Shown in pieces: positions 11,162 to 22,185 of a stretch of 64,000 nucleotides of DNA. Position numbers and translations under genes: made by a program. The stretch's first letter is position 1; each line of letters starts with the position of its first letter. The stretch comes from Chalara sp. BL73 (lineage: Eukaryota > Ascomycota > Leotiomycetes > Helotiales): contig CAKJVC010000151.1 of NCBI GenBank assembly GCA_918026815.1, positions 1 to 64,000 of the forward strand, read 5' to 3'. The notes beneath the pieces were generated by a model. It saw only the letters and a list, made by a program, of their open reading frames with translations, searched no databases and was not told where the DNA came from.

Positions 11162-11225
11162 CCAGACCAAATCCTTGTAAATATGTTTCTTGAATCCAAC
11201 TTTGGCGAAAGACTGGGCAAAGATA
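11162..11225 (+). pseudogene. scrap of an NLR gene (post-NB-ARC region)
   Basis: Directly after the LTR, the sequence translates to PDQILVNMFLESNFGE. This matches EPDQVPVDTFLESN in the NLR relic at about 2400 (DNA identity in GTTTCTTGAATCCAAC). It is therefore a fragment of a related NLR gene abutting the NRPS-like relic, left by rearrangement or insertion. Confidence 0.55.
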
Positions 11226-11240
11226 ACATTCAGACTTGGG

Positions 11241-13440
11241 GAAGGGAAGAACTTTGATCAATGCCTATGGTCTCACAGAAGCAACCATCTGCAGCACGAA
11301 GAAAGCACACCGATGAATGCCTCACGTTTAGGGAGAAAGTGTCGATTGATACATGTGAAACGGCAGAAAGCACATGCCTGTTGCCAAAGTACTGTTGTGC
11401 CTTATATATCGTTCAACAGCACCCCGGTGCTAAACACGCAGATCCACATACTCTAGTCCCACGGAGTCCCTGTTAATAACAGTGGCGTTGTTGAAATCTA
11501 TATATCTGGCCCTGGAGTTAGTCACCAAGGGTATCTCAACCTACCCACGCTTAGCAGTGAGCAGTTCCACGATAATATGTTTCCGGGGTGCTGTCGAACA
11601 TTCAAAACTGGAAATTTTGGCAGATGGTTGTTTGGGGGTGAAATTGAGTGTTTTGGACGTCAAGATTCTTAAATCAATCTACAAGGTCAACGTAGCGAGG
11701 GCGAGGAGATCTCCCATTACTGCGCAACGACGCGCTCGACATGACAGTGGCGATTCATAGTTCCGACAACGACCGATTTCTTGCTGTCTACGTTGTCCGG
11801 AGCCATATCGGAACATCGATCAAGGAAAACGATCTTTCTACGAGATTGGATGTGCTTTTGAGGGCGAAGCTTCCTTCGTATAGCATTCCAAGCAGAATTT
11901 TGTACATTGGCTCTATGCCTATGACCAGAAGCAATAAACTCGATTTCGAGGCTTTGTCGGACTCGACACTCAGGTCAAAAGATAAGGTCTCATTGGCGGA
12001 TTCAATCTGCCTCACTCCTTTCCAGAGCATTGTGGGAAAAACTCTCCTTCGGGTCATGGCACTACCTCCGGGTGCAGCTGTGAGTGTGAACATAACGTGC
12101 GAACGGCTGGGGGGGACTTCACTACACGCTTCAATCGTACTGCAGTCCTTGAACCAGTTCTTCAACTGCAATGTTCGCTTTGAGGAATTCTGTAGACGGA
12201 AGCTATTGGTCAGTGATATTGCGTCTCTTGTTGCAGAAAACAAGACCAAAGGTTTCAACGAGTTTCAAGCTGCCTTGCAGAGGCGACTTTTTCTTCCCCA
12301 CGATATTGCGTTGCACGGCGAGTTGACCCACGACGCCAATCCTCGGGCGTACTGTTGACCGGCGCAACAGGCTTTCTAGGAGCCCATCTCCTCTCTGCAC
12401 TACTTGATTGTGGCGTGCCGAAGTTGATATATCTCGTCCGAGCGGCTAATTGAAGGATCGGCTTGCAGCAAGTAGAAGCACTTCAGTCCTGGCCACTCTG
12501 GAAAAGTGCTTACAGCCTCCAAATTGAGATGATTGTAGTCAATGCCAGCAAACCGCTACCTCGAATAGACTCGGACAGATATCTGCCTCTCGCACAGCAA
12601 GTACGTGAAGCATGGCATTGTGCAGCCGGGGTGAAAATCGTGGCCTCCTATGTCGACCTTGGAGAAACCAATGTGAGTGGTATGCGGGAGGTGCTCTGGT
12701 TCTCAAGTACCATTACCCCGAAGAGACTTATCTACGTATCATCTCTGTCAACATTCTTCGGCGCTAGAGGCAAGGTTGCTTGTGGGGGAGAGAAGAGCAC
12801 AGCAGAATAGCGAGGCGACGTCGTAACTGGGTACGGGCAAACCAAATGGACCTCTGAGCAGATGGCACTTAGGTATCAAGAACACGGTGGAGATGTCTTG
12901 ATATATCGGCCAGGACGTCTGCTGGGGAGTCTGGAAATACGGCGTAGCCCCGACAATGACCTCGTAATACGTCTCCTATCCTCATTCATCGAATCTGGTC
13001 TGCCCCCCCAGTTAGACTAGCACATAGACTTTACCCCAGTTGATCTCAGTGCGAAAGCCCTAACGACCTTGGCCTCGAATGGAAAGAGGGATATTTACCA
13101 CTTTGTGAATCCGCGTCCGATGTCACTCAGCAATATAATTGAACAGTTCAACGCCTCCGCTCACTCTATTTCCATGGTGCCTTATGATCTCTGGAAGGAA
13201 ACGCTTATGCAAAGTCATTTCCTCAGACCTCTCAGCGCACTGTTTACTGATCCGGTGGGCGGAAATGTCAGTGGTAAAAATGTCTTCGACGTTTTGATCG
13301 AGACCGCGGCCTTCCGAACAAGTTCCTACGAGGTTCGGCGACTGCAGGCAGATATTGCTGGTAAAGATATCCTGCGATTTCCCGAGTGCTCAGATTTGCT
13401 CTCTAGGTATATGTCTAGACTTGTATCTATGCGACATTAG
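11241..13440 (+). pseudogene. NRPS-like adenylation-thiolation-reductase pseudogene
   Basis: Adenylation motifs appear in order: NAYGLTEATICST (A5, about 11260), VEIYISGPGVSHQGYLN (A6), TFKTGNFGRW (A7), GRQDS (A8) and NKLD near 11935 (A10). A thiolation site follows as LGGTSLHA (about 12107-12130, phosphopantetheinyl Ser). From 12352 a thioester-reductase domain opens with LLTGATGFLGAHLLSALL, and continues through HCAAGVKIVASYVDL and YGQTKW to a normal stop at 13440. The start of the A domain is missing. The A/T part needs several frameshifts, one of them between 12300 and 12352. The reductase frame has in-frame stops at 12451 (TGA), 12808 (TAG) and 13018 (TAG). The intact enzyme would have activated a carboxylic acid and released an aldehyde or alcohol. 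Confidence 0.88.
11354..11418 (+). mobile_element. 65-bp insertion in the NRPS-like relic, family F
   Basis: The piece from TGTGAAACGGCA to TATCGTTCAACA interrupts the A domain between VSID and the phrase TPVLNTQIHIL, which read as neighbours once it is removed. A near-identical copy lies alone at 29234-29298. The ends are imperfect inverted repeats (TGTGAAACG / CGTTCAACA). It is a very small non-coding mobile unit or a trimmed LTR. Confidence 0.6.
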
Positions 13441-14328
13441 AAACTTGAGTTTGAACAAATAAACTTCAGAAAGAGAACACAACAGGAAAAATAATCATTC
13501 TCACCGAAACTCAAACAGGAGAGGTTACCGAGGTGAACTAAAGTAGCTTATGGGCTCCCAAATATGGCTCAGGCTAGGATGGAGGCACTGGTCTCTAACG
13601 CGCGCCGACAAGTAATAAATTACCGCCAGTAAATATATTACGGATGTCATTGATCTTTGCAATCACCTCCAAAATCTGAAGGCAGTTCTTTTAAAGCAGC
13701 TCAATGCAAGACCTCAAATTCGATTTCCCGATCCCGGGCATCAAGAAATTAGCCTGAATGACGACATCTGCAAAGGAGGAAAGCGCAATACAAGATCTCG
13801 AAGACAGGTGTGGAAACATCAAGAAACCTCATATCTCGATGACCCGGATACATTTGGACTTTCTCAAGTCATGTCTCGAAGCCCTTTCATCTGGGTAATA
13901 TCGTAGTCATCATGGCAAAGACTTTGCTGTCCCAGGTCAAGGAGGTACAGGGGTCATTTGAAGATCAAAACTGGAATTTCCCGACATTTGGATATCTCTA
14001 CGGACGTAGAAGATCTGCGACGACCTTATAATATCGCAAATAGTCATTTTCAAAGTATTTGATATATCAAATAATCAAAAACATATCCAGCTTCAGTTTC
14101 AAGGCTGACGACCCATCGCCAATCCGTATTCAAGTCAAACAGCCATATCTTCCAAATGTAGTAGTTAGATTTGTGAATCAAGCAGTGACGAGAATTTGAC
14201 TTACCTTGTAATACAATGAGCACTAGACACGAAGGCTTCCAGTAGCAAAGCATCTAGCAATTTTCCAGCGCCGTCGAGGACACTCCCGGGCAAGCTTGGA
14301 GATCCCACTAGGATTGAGCAAAGCTATT
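13441..14328. other. gene-free stretch
   Basis: I see no gene. A short minus-strand frame at 14050-14253 has no motif. Confidence 0.4.
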
Positions 14329-14459
14329 TGTTGGAACGCATGTAACTAGTCACGTGAAGAGTTATGGGTCCCTTTCGGGACCTACAACCTCTTCGCGACA
14401 CGTAGCTTAGAATCAATCAAGACTTATCCAACAACCTCAACGAGCATTACGCATGAACA
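14329..14459 (+). repeat. solo LTR fragment, family D, copy 1
   Basis: It begins TGTTGGAACGCATGTAA, the form common for Ty1/Copia LTRs. It shares TCACGTGAA, GGACCTACAACCTC and GTAGCTTAGA-TCAA with the fuller copy at 31465-31644. The right end is diverged or truncated and only approximate. Confidence 0.65.
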
Positions 14460-15328
14460 CATGCGGCTGTGCCCTCAGGTTAAAGTATAGGTACAGTGCT
14501 AAACATTAAATATAAGCCGTGGCTGTCACGCGGTGTACTTCAGTAAAATACAATACAATACAATACAACACTCTTATGGACGAGAGATCAAGTAAGGAAC
14601 AAAAGCTATGCACGCGTACAAAGGTGGGCATATGTATGTGCCATAAAATGATATGACTAGATGGCGAGGCTCACACGTGACAAAATTGGCTGTTTTACTT
14701 AGTAACACTAAACCTACTAATACAATTGTTTTGAATGTTTAAAAAAAGTTAAAGGCCACAATTTTGAGCTTTAATTAAGATAACGTATTTCGCAAGCGGG
14801 TTAAATCACGAGGTGAATTGTCGTGGTTACCACGTGATCGTATCGGATATGCTTTCCTATTCAGGACTAGAGTTTCACATGCTTGACTTGGTCGTCGATT
14901 CTCTCGTTTCACCTTCTCTCCTTAGTTTAGAATCCTCGTGATAGAACCCCTTGTTAGCTTCAATAGCGCCAGAATTTGGATTCGTTACAGTTGGTACTTC
15001 CAATTAAATCCCAGATTCCGCATGATTATTTAAAGCGTAACTTCTTATGTAACCAACTATATCCGAAGTCCGGCCAGGACTACAGGCGTTTCTTCCAGAA
15101 CTTTCCATGAGCGGCTAGGTGCCCAATCTCGCTGGCGCCTCCCCACTCGTTCATTGCTACCTCTCCATCGCATTAAATCTTGACTTCACAGTACTACCTC
15201 TCTGAAAATAGAGAGCTTGTTAATAGTCACTGGTGGTCAGGTTACTCGATATACAAAGGGCCAGGAAATACTCTTGAGATTGTTGAAACATTCCTCATGG
15301 ATCTGCTCCCTTCTTACTCGACTGATGG
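14460..15328. other. gene-free stretch with a short pentanucleotide run
   Basis: A small (AATAC)n run lies near 14548-14570. AT-rich sequence follows and I see no gene. Confidence 0.4.
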
Positions 15329-16636
15329 CTAACTTATTGGCTCCTCGTTCCTGAGTGCACGCCATCGATTACTTGCACAGATCAGATCATCACATCCCTC
15401 AAGTGCCCATCTCCACCTTTTCAAGAACGCAGGTGTGACTTCCCAGCTTTCGACCCTCCACGGATCACCCCAAATGATCAAACATCTGCGTCCAGCCGTA
15501 TAATCATCCTGATCTTCGACAACCTCCGTGCAATCATTGCCATTCGCAGTACACGAGCGTTGTGTTGATGAGCTATCACGGAAATATAGCGCACGTTCAT
15601 CAGAACTAGGTATTGACCTGAAATAATCAGGGAATAGGTCCCCAAAGAGATCCCAACACATTTCCTCAGGCACAAAATCCATTCCTCTCTTGATGAGATT
15701 ATCTCGAAACTTTGGAAAGGGGAACATGGTTATCCAACTCGTGTGGGCGCAGTTCATCTGTAATTCCGTCGGATACAAGGATTCGGGCATGTCTTGGTTG
15801 ATAAGAGGGCGGATTAGTCTTATTCCACCACACATTCGTGTAGGAAACTGCTTGATGGAAACCATGGAATCGGACCCCTCCAACGTGACTGTAGCTCTGA
15901 GAACTAGAGATTTATTAGACATTAAAGCCCGAAAGGTATTGAGTTGAATGAGGTGAAGAAGGAGATCAGAAGAGAAACTGAACGTCGTTGTTATGTGGAA
16001 TCCGGAACTGAGGCAGCTGTTAGTGTTGCAAGAGTCTGCTAGAGTCGAAAGTTTGACAGAAGCTTGCTTGTGTGTGTTGGCAAATTTTCCAGTAGACCGT
16101 GAAGACGAGTTCCGATCTGAAAAGTGTTTTGCTATCGTCCTGACGCTTTGTCGATCTGGGAGAGATTGAAGCCGCACCTCATGCCTTCGTCTAAATTTGA
16201 CAACCCAACCAACAGAGAAAGTCGGCATCGCTAGACCCTGGGACTCCTCTGATTGTACCCACAGCTGTTTGGCTTTACGTCCAATGACATCGTTTGAGAC
16301 TTTACTTCCCCAACCCTCCGCTTTTTGGAGCCAATCCGTTAGTAATATCTCGAGCCAAGGCCATTGACAGTTCCGTGATCGATAGTCAGAGACTGAGTGG
16401 ACACCGACGTCAAGATGAGTGAAGCTGTCACTCAGGGTTCGACTGACAATTGACTGACTAATCTCGTGGCCGAATTGAGTCTTGAACCATGCTCTCAAGG
16501 CAGACTGAGTAGGCTTCGGATTGGTCGTTCGAAAGTGATTGCGTAGCGCTACGCGCTGCGAGTGAGAAATCGGGGTTCGAGTAGCACTCATGCTTTGCAA
16601 TATTCGCTCGTCTGTTGCTGAGATGTAATGTGACAT
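15329..16636 (-). CDS. CENP-B-type HTH / DUF3425 fusion protein
   Basis: A single open frame of 435 aa. Residues about 20-75 (PISHSQRVALRNHF to ISQSIVSRTLS) resemble the first helix-turn-helix of CENP-B/pogo-type DNA-binding regions. Residues about 90-165 (WLEILLTDWLQKAEG to FSVGWVVKFRRRHEVRLQS) match the CENP-B-type second HTH. Residues about 245-430 look like DUF3425, a domain usually found C-terminal to a bZIP in fungal regulators: PTELQMNCAHTSWITMFPFP, then RDNLIKRGMDFVPEEMCWDL, then LIIWGDPWRVESWEVTPAFL. No basic-zipper is present, so the transposase-derived HTH pair seems to replace it. No DDE catalytic domain is seen. It is probably a nuclear DNA-binding regulator. It is divergent from the SDR gene at 17369, with 0.7 kb between them. 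An undetected intron is possible near residues 170-215. Confidence 0.75.
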   Translation of the reverse strand: MSHYISATDERILQSMSATRTPISHSQRVALRNHFRTTNPKPTQSALRAWFKTQFGHEISQSIVSRTLSDSFTHLDVGVHSVSDYRSRNCQWPWLEILLTDWLQKAEGWGSKVSNDVIGRKAKQLWVQSEESQGLAMPTFSVGWVVKFRRRHEVRLQSLPDRQSVRTIAKHFSDRNSSSRSTGKFANTHKQASVKLSTLADSCNTNSCLSSGFHITTTFSFSSDLLLHLIQLNTFRALMSNKSLVLRATVTLEGSDSMVSIKQFPTRMCGGIRLIRPLINQDMPESLYPTELQMNCAHTSWITMFPFPKFRDNLIKRGMDFVPEEMCWDLFGDLFPDYFRSIPSSDERALYFRDSSSTQRSCTANGNDCTEVVEDQDDYTAGRRCLIIWGDPWRVESWEVTPAFLKRWRWALEGCDDLICASNRWRALRNEEPIS

Positions 16637-17368
16637 CAGTAACTGGCCGAGATGCTGTACCTCGCAGCGTAGTGCGTGGTGGCCTTGGAGATCCGAGAGT
16701 TTGCGGACCGGATTTTATCCTTTAAAAGCGGGGGGGAATAGGCGCATGAGGAATGATGAAGCTTGTTTGTCCCTGAAAATTTGCAGGGTAGGTTAACTCC
16801 GATGGCATGACTGGAAGTTGCAGTACTCGTGGAATCCGCGAAAAGTGTCGATGTGAATAGCTATCCTTATAACGGATTGAGATGCATAAAGGGGGGGAGA
16901 GCCAAGCCACGCTTGTGATCAGGTCTTGGCACAATATCCTTATAGAGTGAAAGTTCCGCCCGAAACATGGCACGGACCAACATTCTTCAAAGATTTAGAG
17001 TTTGACATATCCTTAAAACGAATCTGCTAATATGCAAAAGCAACGGAGCTAAGAACATTGTACGCCGATTCATACTTCTTCAATAAACGAATGTTTAGGA
17101 GGCTTGAGTGGCGCAAAGAGGGCTTGGATGACAAACCTTGATATTCCTATACCGAAAATTCCGAGTAGCACTGATTTCATATTTCTTTGCAATGTAGAAG
17201 AAGTGGTATGGCGGGTCGAATATCGGTAGAAGGCCTGAAGCCACGAGTAGGGGGATAAATAGTTCCCTGTGCCCCTCTAAAGATCAATCCAAGACTCAAG
17301 ATTCCATCAGAATTACTCTCATCTACCTCGTTAGGTGCTCTCATCTCAGAAATCATTCTTCCGTCACG
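16637..17368. promoter_or_regulatory. shared divergent intergenic region
   Basis: This 0.7-kb region lies between the divergently transcribed HTH/DUF3425 gene and the SDR gene. The frames inside are short and motif-free. A TATA-like GGGATAAATAG lies near 17250-17262, about 110 bp before the SDR ATG. Confidence 0.4.
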
Positions 17369-18376
17369 ATGTCCCGATACACAGAAGCCCACTTGAATAC
17401 TGCTGGTCCGGGGGACGCTCGCCCAACAGCTTTCCAGATTATCGAGGACGAAGGAGTAGTGGGCAAGCTAGTTGGAAAAGTTATCGTCATCACTGGCACT
17501 TCGTCTGGTATAGGAATCGAGACAGCTCGTGCTCTATCTTTGACAGGAGCAAAGCTGTTCTTAACAGCACGAGATTTGAACAAAGCCAAGACTGCTCTGG
17601 ACGGGATCCTCGAACCTGGGCGCGTTGAACTCGTTGAGATGGACAACAATTCCCTGACTAGTGTTCGCTCCGCTGCAAAAGATATTCTTCAGGGATCGAA
17701 CAACCAAGTCCACATTCTTGTTAACAATGCCGGTATCATGGCGCTGCCTAAATTGGAGTATACGGCAGATGGATTCGAGAAGCAATTTGGAGTGAATCAT
17801 CTCGCCCACTTCCTACTGTTTGAGCTCTTGAAGCCAGCTCTTCTTGCCAGCGCCAGCCCTGAATTCTCGTCTCGAGTCGTCAACCTCTCTTCTTCTGCTC
17901 ATCATGTCGCCTCGATCAATGAATCAGGTAACTACAATTTTGAGAAAACCAATTACAATGACTGGGTTTCCTATGGACAAGCAAAGACCGCTAATATCTA
18001 CATGGCTAACCAGATCGAGCGGCAATACGGATCGCGAGGACTCCACGCCACAAGTGTTCATCCGGGCATGATTTTAACGGGACTCAATCAACATATAGAC
18101 CCTGCGCTTATGGAAGCTTGGAAGCAAGACAAGTCGGCGTACAAGATTATGAAGTCGCCTGAGCAGGGCGCTGCAACGACCGTGTGGGCTGCGATCGGGA
18201 AAGAATGGGAGAAAAAGGGAGGAGAATACCTTGCTGAGTGCGGGACCACAACTCGTGGAAACGACAATCATGAGATCGGTGGTGTAGGGTTTGCAGGTCA
18301 TGCATATGATCCTGAGAGAGAGGCTCGGCTCTGGAAAGACTCGCTTAAGCTTGTGGGATTGGCAGATGATGAGTAG
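17369..18376 (+). CDS. short-chain dehydrogenase/reductase
   Basis: Single exon, 335 aa, the usual length for retinol-dehydrogenase/WW-oxidoreductase-like SDRs. The Rossmann cofactor motif TGTSSGIG is at residues 42-49 and NNAG at 119-122. The catalytic serine region (NLSSS) is at 172-176, and Y202-x3-K206 (YGQAK) completes the active site. All key residues are intact. An N-terminal extension of about 35 residues precedes the fold, and I see no signal peptide, so it is probably cytosolic. The substrate cannot be told from sequence. The start is the first ATG after the TATA-like box and in a good context (ACGATGTC). Its divergent partner at 15329-16636 may be its regulator, but that rests only on position. 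Confidence 0.92.
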   Translation: MSRYTEAHLNTAGPGDARPTAFQIIEDEGVVGKLVGKVIVITGTSSGIGIETARALSLTGAKLFLTARDLNKAKTALDGILEPGRVELVEMDNNSLTSVRSAAKDILQGSNNQVHILVNNAGIMALPKLEYTADGFEKQFGVNHLAHFLLFELLKPALLASASPEFSSRVVNLSSSAHHVASINESGNYNFEKTNYNDWVSYGQAKTANIYMANQIERQYGSRGLHATSVHPGMILTGLNQHIDPALMEAWKQDKSAYKIMKSPEQGAATTVWAAIGKEWEKKGGEYLAECGTTTRGNDNHEIGGVGFAGHAYDPEREARLWKDSLKLVGLADDE

Positions 18377-18711
18377 AATGCGTTGATAAGTACCATGTAG
18401 ATAGTCACAAAGCCAATATCACTGATATTTTTGACCACTCACTGCCAATTGTGTCACAACATGCCGCAGGCATGTTTGCTCTAGGAGCGAAAACAAAGGG
18501 AGATGTTACCGTACATAAGGGCGTTGCTGGGAAGTTGATGTTCTCTAGAAGAACCGGGCTATGTGCGGATGTAGAGAGAGATATACTTCAAATTTGGCCA
18601 TGTACGAAGGACGCTTGTCTCTGCTACGATGACACAAACAGCAGTCGTGTGCCCCTTTCCCATCCATCCAGTGTAGGATTCTTGTATTGCTTGATTTTCC
18701 AAAGGTGATCT
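18377..18711. other. gene-free stretch
   Basis: This is the 3' flank of the SDR gene. No gene seen. Confidence 0.4.
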
Positions 18712-19129
18712 TTGGAGTATTCGTCTGTTTCCCCCGAGGATTTTGCAGTTGCAGCCCTGCCTCATTTGATATTGGGGAGAATCTGTCAGCATCTAACTGA
18801 TCTGAAACTCGGGAGACTCGTTGTCAGCGAGTCCGACGTCCTGAAGCTTACCAGCTGGGCCCTTCATCACAGGTCCGAGTTCAAAGACCTCCTCGAGCAA
18901 AACCATCCTCTTAATAGTAGTATCGAGAAGTTTTTCCCCACCCGAAGTTCAAATTACACTTGTTCGACAAGAAGCAGTAGAGGCCGGCACCAGAGCATCC
19001 TTTGACCTTATCGAGAGCGCAGCCGAGGGCGTGGACGGTCTTTTTCAGACGGTCGCACGGGAAGTTCGTACTGGTCGTCAATATTTGGTCAAAGGCAAGG
19101 CTCAAACAGGAGGCGCTTGTTTTCCTTGA
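18712..19129 (+). pseudogene. possible frameshifted gene remnant, unrecognised
   Basis: A frame from ATG 18712 gives a helix-rich peptide (HLILGRICQHLTDLKLGRL, then LTSWALHHRSEFKDLL). A second frame from 18947 continues in the same style (VQITLVRQEAVEAGTRASFD, then IESAAEGVDGLFQTVAREV) and ends at TGA 19127. The frames differ by one base and no GT-AG intron joins them. I do not recognise the family. The run of amphipathic helices suggests real ancestry. Confidence 0.35.
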
Positions 19130-19441
19130 AGTAGAATTCGATTGCTAGAATTACAACAGGTTTCGCGGTCTTAGACTGTCCAAGGTTCTTATTACTGAAC
19201 TTCACCTACATTTCAACAAACCGTTGATTGAGCTCTTTCGAATATAGGTATCCATCACCTTACCGTAATGCTTCTGAATAAAGGGCCGCGGTGAGTACAT
19301 TAGGATTCGTGGATCCCAGAATAAGTACTACCTCGTTATGCAGCCCAGTGCAGTGGCGAGTATATTTCCTGAACGCTGATAGTCAAGGCCAGCGTTGCGA
19401 GGGGTGGGTCATAGTTAGCTGGATCAAATGTTTTGCGAATC
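19130..19441. other. gene-free stretch
   Basis: No gene seen between the remnant and the LTR. Confidence 0.35.
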
Positions 19442-19625
19442 TGGCACGGAGCAGCTCGCACGTACGGCGAGGGCTTCCTTTTAGTTCATGAGAGCTAGAG
19501 CAGCCTATGCGGCACTTGCGTGTATTCCTACCTGTAGAACTAGAGATCAAGCCAGGTAGGCTCTCATAGCCTAGGAAAGCCGGTCGCACGCTCATGAGCA
19601 CGTGCGGACCCACTTCTCCGTGACA
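19442..19625 (-). repeat. solo LTR, family A, copy 2 (inverted)
   Basis: On the minus strand it reads TGTCACGGAGAAGTGGG, then CACGTGCTCATGAGCGTG and TTTCCTAGGCTAT, and ends GAGCTGCTCCGTGCCA. It is the closest match to 10976-11161. No coding element is attached. Confidence 0.75.
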
Positions 19626-20594
19626 AAAGCGCTTCGAATTTAAATATACTAGTTTAGAGTCTTTTAGATTAAATGTATGAAAATCACACTTTAGGCTTAC
19701 GTCATGCTGCTAACTTGAATATTTCTAGTTCACTACAAAGCGAAACGAACTGCTTTATTTGGATGCTATATGCCGCCGCCATCTTCGAAAGCGGAATATC
19801 AATTCGGCGTATCCACGCCCCACCAGAGGGTCCGTCATTACTATACTTCAATGAACGGGACTCAGTAGTGGGAAACGAAGTCAAGCTTCTGAGCGTTGCT
19901 TAACTTTTTGTGGCTGTTTGAAGATTGCGACAGTGGTGATGATGTTTGAGTCTTGCCACTTGAGCCGCCTAACATATATATACTGCTTCACCATGGCGCC
20001 ATTCGCGTCTCGGCCTGTTGGTATCACGGGCTTACCTTCCACGGGGCAAAAGGCGCAGCTCTACTTTGTAGGCCACGCTCTTGCTCTTGATGGATATGGT
20101 AATGATTGTTCTTGTATTAGGTTCTACTCTAGATTCTACAAAATGGGGGTTGTGCGGACCACGTGACCCGGTGGGTCGTATGTGGATCCGTAAACCCCTA
20201 CTTCCTACACGGCCCTATCTAGAAGTATAAATGAGTGACCCGTCACGCCGTATCCATTTGCCCATGATGGTGATAAGTCACCTTTCCTGTTAGGGGTGTC
20301 GGAACAAGCTATGACTGGCTGCCTAGCTTATTCCACAGTCTGAGTAGAGACGAGGGACCATTCAGAAAAGCGGAGTTGGCTACCGCTCGCAACTTTTCGT
20401 GTTTGTTCTTTAGTGAATGTATATCGCGATGAATGAATTTTCGAGTAAATTTTGCGTGTGAACACACGCTGCGAAAAAGAAGTGATTCGCCTCTGAGCAG
20501 TTCTGAACTTTCTGACTCAGAAACTAGTAGTCTTAAGCACTCGATCTCGTTGTACGCAACAACTTCTCATTTATCCATTCTTTATCATAGCAAA
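19626..20594. other. upstream region of the F-box gene
   Basis: No gene is supported. An in-frame upstream ATG at 20433 would extend the F-box protein by 54 residues of serine-rich sequence. I prefer the ATG next to the F-box. Confidence 0.4.
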
Positions 20595-22185
20595 ATGTCT
20601 TTGCAAACTCTGCCTAACGAATTGTTGGTACAAATTGCTAAGTGGGTAAGCAGAAATCCCACATGCTGTAGCAACGCTCAAGATCTGGCTCATCTTGCCC
20701 TTTGCGCACGGCAGCTGAACGCTTTGACTACACCCATTCTCTACGAAACCTTATATATTAGGCGATGTCTCAACTGTGGCGACTCACTCCCGCTCGTTTT
20801 ACGTTCCGTGTTTAGGGATCCTACGGTTGGAGAAAGAGTTAAGTGTATTGTGGGCCAATCCCGCCGGCGCACCGATCATCCTTTGCCGATTGGTATATTC
20901 TCAGATCAGGAAAAGCAAGCTTGTGAGAATAAGATTCGAGACTTGTCTCTCAACACAACCTATTCTATTGATTTGGTTCAGGGATTTAGGAGTGGCGCAT
21001 GGGATGCGTGGATTTCAGTACTGCTGCTTTATCTAAAAAACTTGGAAAAAGTTAATTTCGAGGTTTTTGATGGCTGTAGGTTGTCCTTTAGTTTTTCATT
21101 CATGCTCGTGTGAATAGATGACCAGGCAGGCTGATCAAAAACAGCGCCGGAATACCTCCCGAAAGCCTTGCATCATGCTGCGCAATTGCAACATGATGGG
21201 AGCCTACATATCGAGGGTTCTTTACCCAAATTAGAGACCATAATTTTGGCCTCTCAAGACCCACTTGGGCTTAATATTTTATATTTCTTAGCCTTCGTCA
21301 CACCGAAAAGTGTCAAGAACGCATTTGGTACTCCTAATTACGTCTGCTAATTGTATTCGATGACTAACAAAAGCAGTATATTCACTCGATAATGATGGTC
21401 AGGAAGTCAGGACGACTGGCCAGGTATTTCAGACTGAGAGTCTTACGCTGCAGAATAGTACTGTTGATGGAGATGAATTAGTGCATCTTCTAAAATGCTT
21501 TCCAAAGCTTAAGCATTTTTATTATGATCGCAGAGAAACAATGTTCAATGATAACGAGTTTATTCCTAAAAAAGGTATCAAATTTTCGCAAACATTGCAC
21601 AGCCATTTTCTACTTACTAAAGATCCTGCATACTAGATAAAAACGCTGACTATCGGGGTTCTTAGTGGGCGAATCAATCCAACATCTTACAGAAACTCTA
21701 GAAACCTTGGTAATCAATGGCAAGGACAGTGATAAAGACGTCGAGGATGTTGATCAATATTCAATTGGGCCGCTAACTAAATTTCAAAAGCTACGTGCGC
21801 TGAAAGTGCCTGTTAGAGCGCTGCTAGGCGATCCCGAAGATGCGAGGAATAGTGAGAACAATGAAACAACAATTGGAAGATGCAGTCTCATTGGATTGTT
21901 GCCCTCATCTATCGAGGAACTAACCTTGAGTAAGATACCCATCCTAGCCTCATAAGCGTCTGATCCCTATAAGAGAGCAATTGCTAATGTGCCATTTCAA
22001 CAGCACAATGCAAAGGCAAGGAACTTAGATACATTCCTGAGCTTTCAATCAACAGGAATGAGCTGCCGCTGCTTGAATTCGTGCGACTCGATTGTATCGG
22101 CATGTATCCTGCGCCTGTGGAGGAGTTTCAAAAAGTCAATGGGTTGTGCAGAAGCGTTGGGATTCTGCTTCTGGCTAATCTTTGA
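20595..22185 (+). CDS. F-box / leucine-rich-like protein
   Basis: Model: join(20595..21075,21145..21327,21377..21574,21666..21929,22004..22185), five exons, 435 aa. Every junction is GT-AG, every split codon is in phase 1, and the introns are 49-91 nt. The N-terminus MSLQTLPNELLVQIAKWV followed by DLAHLALCARQLNALTTPIL is a fungal F-box, which would dock to Skp1 in an SCF ubiquitin ligase. The remainder has irregular leucine-rich stretches (SLPKLETIILAS, LVHLLKCFPKLKHF, LVINGKDSDKD, SSIEELTLSKI), as expected for the substrate-binding part. The target is unknown. It stands alone between repeats. Confidence 0.82.
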
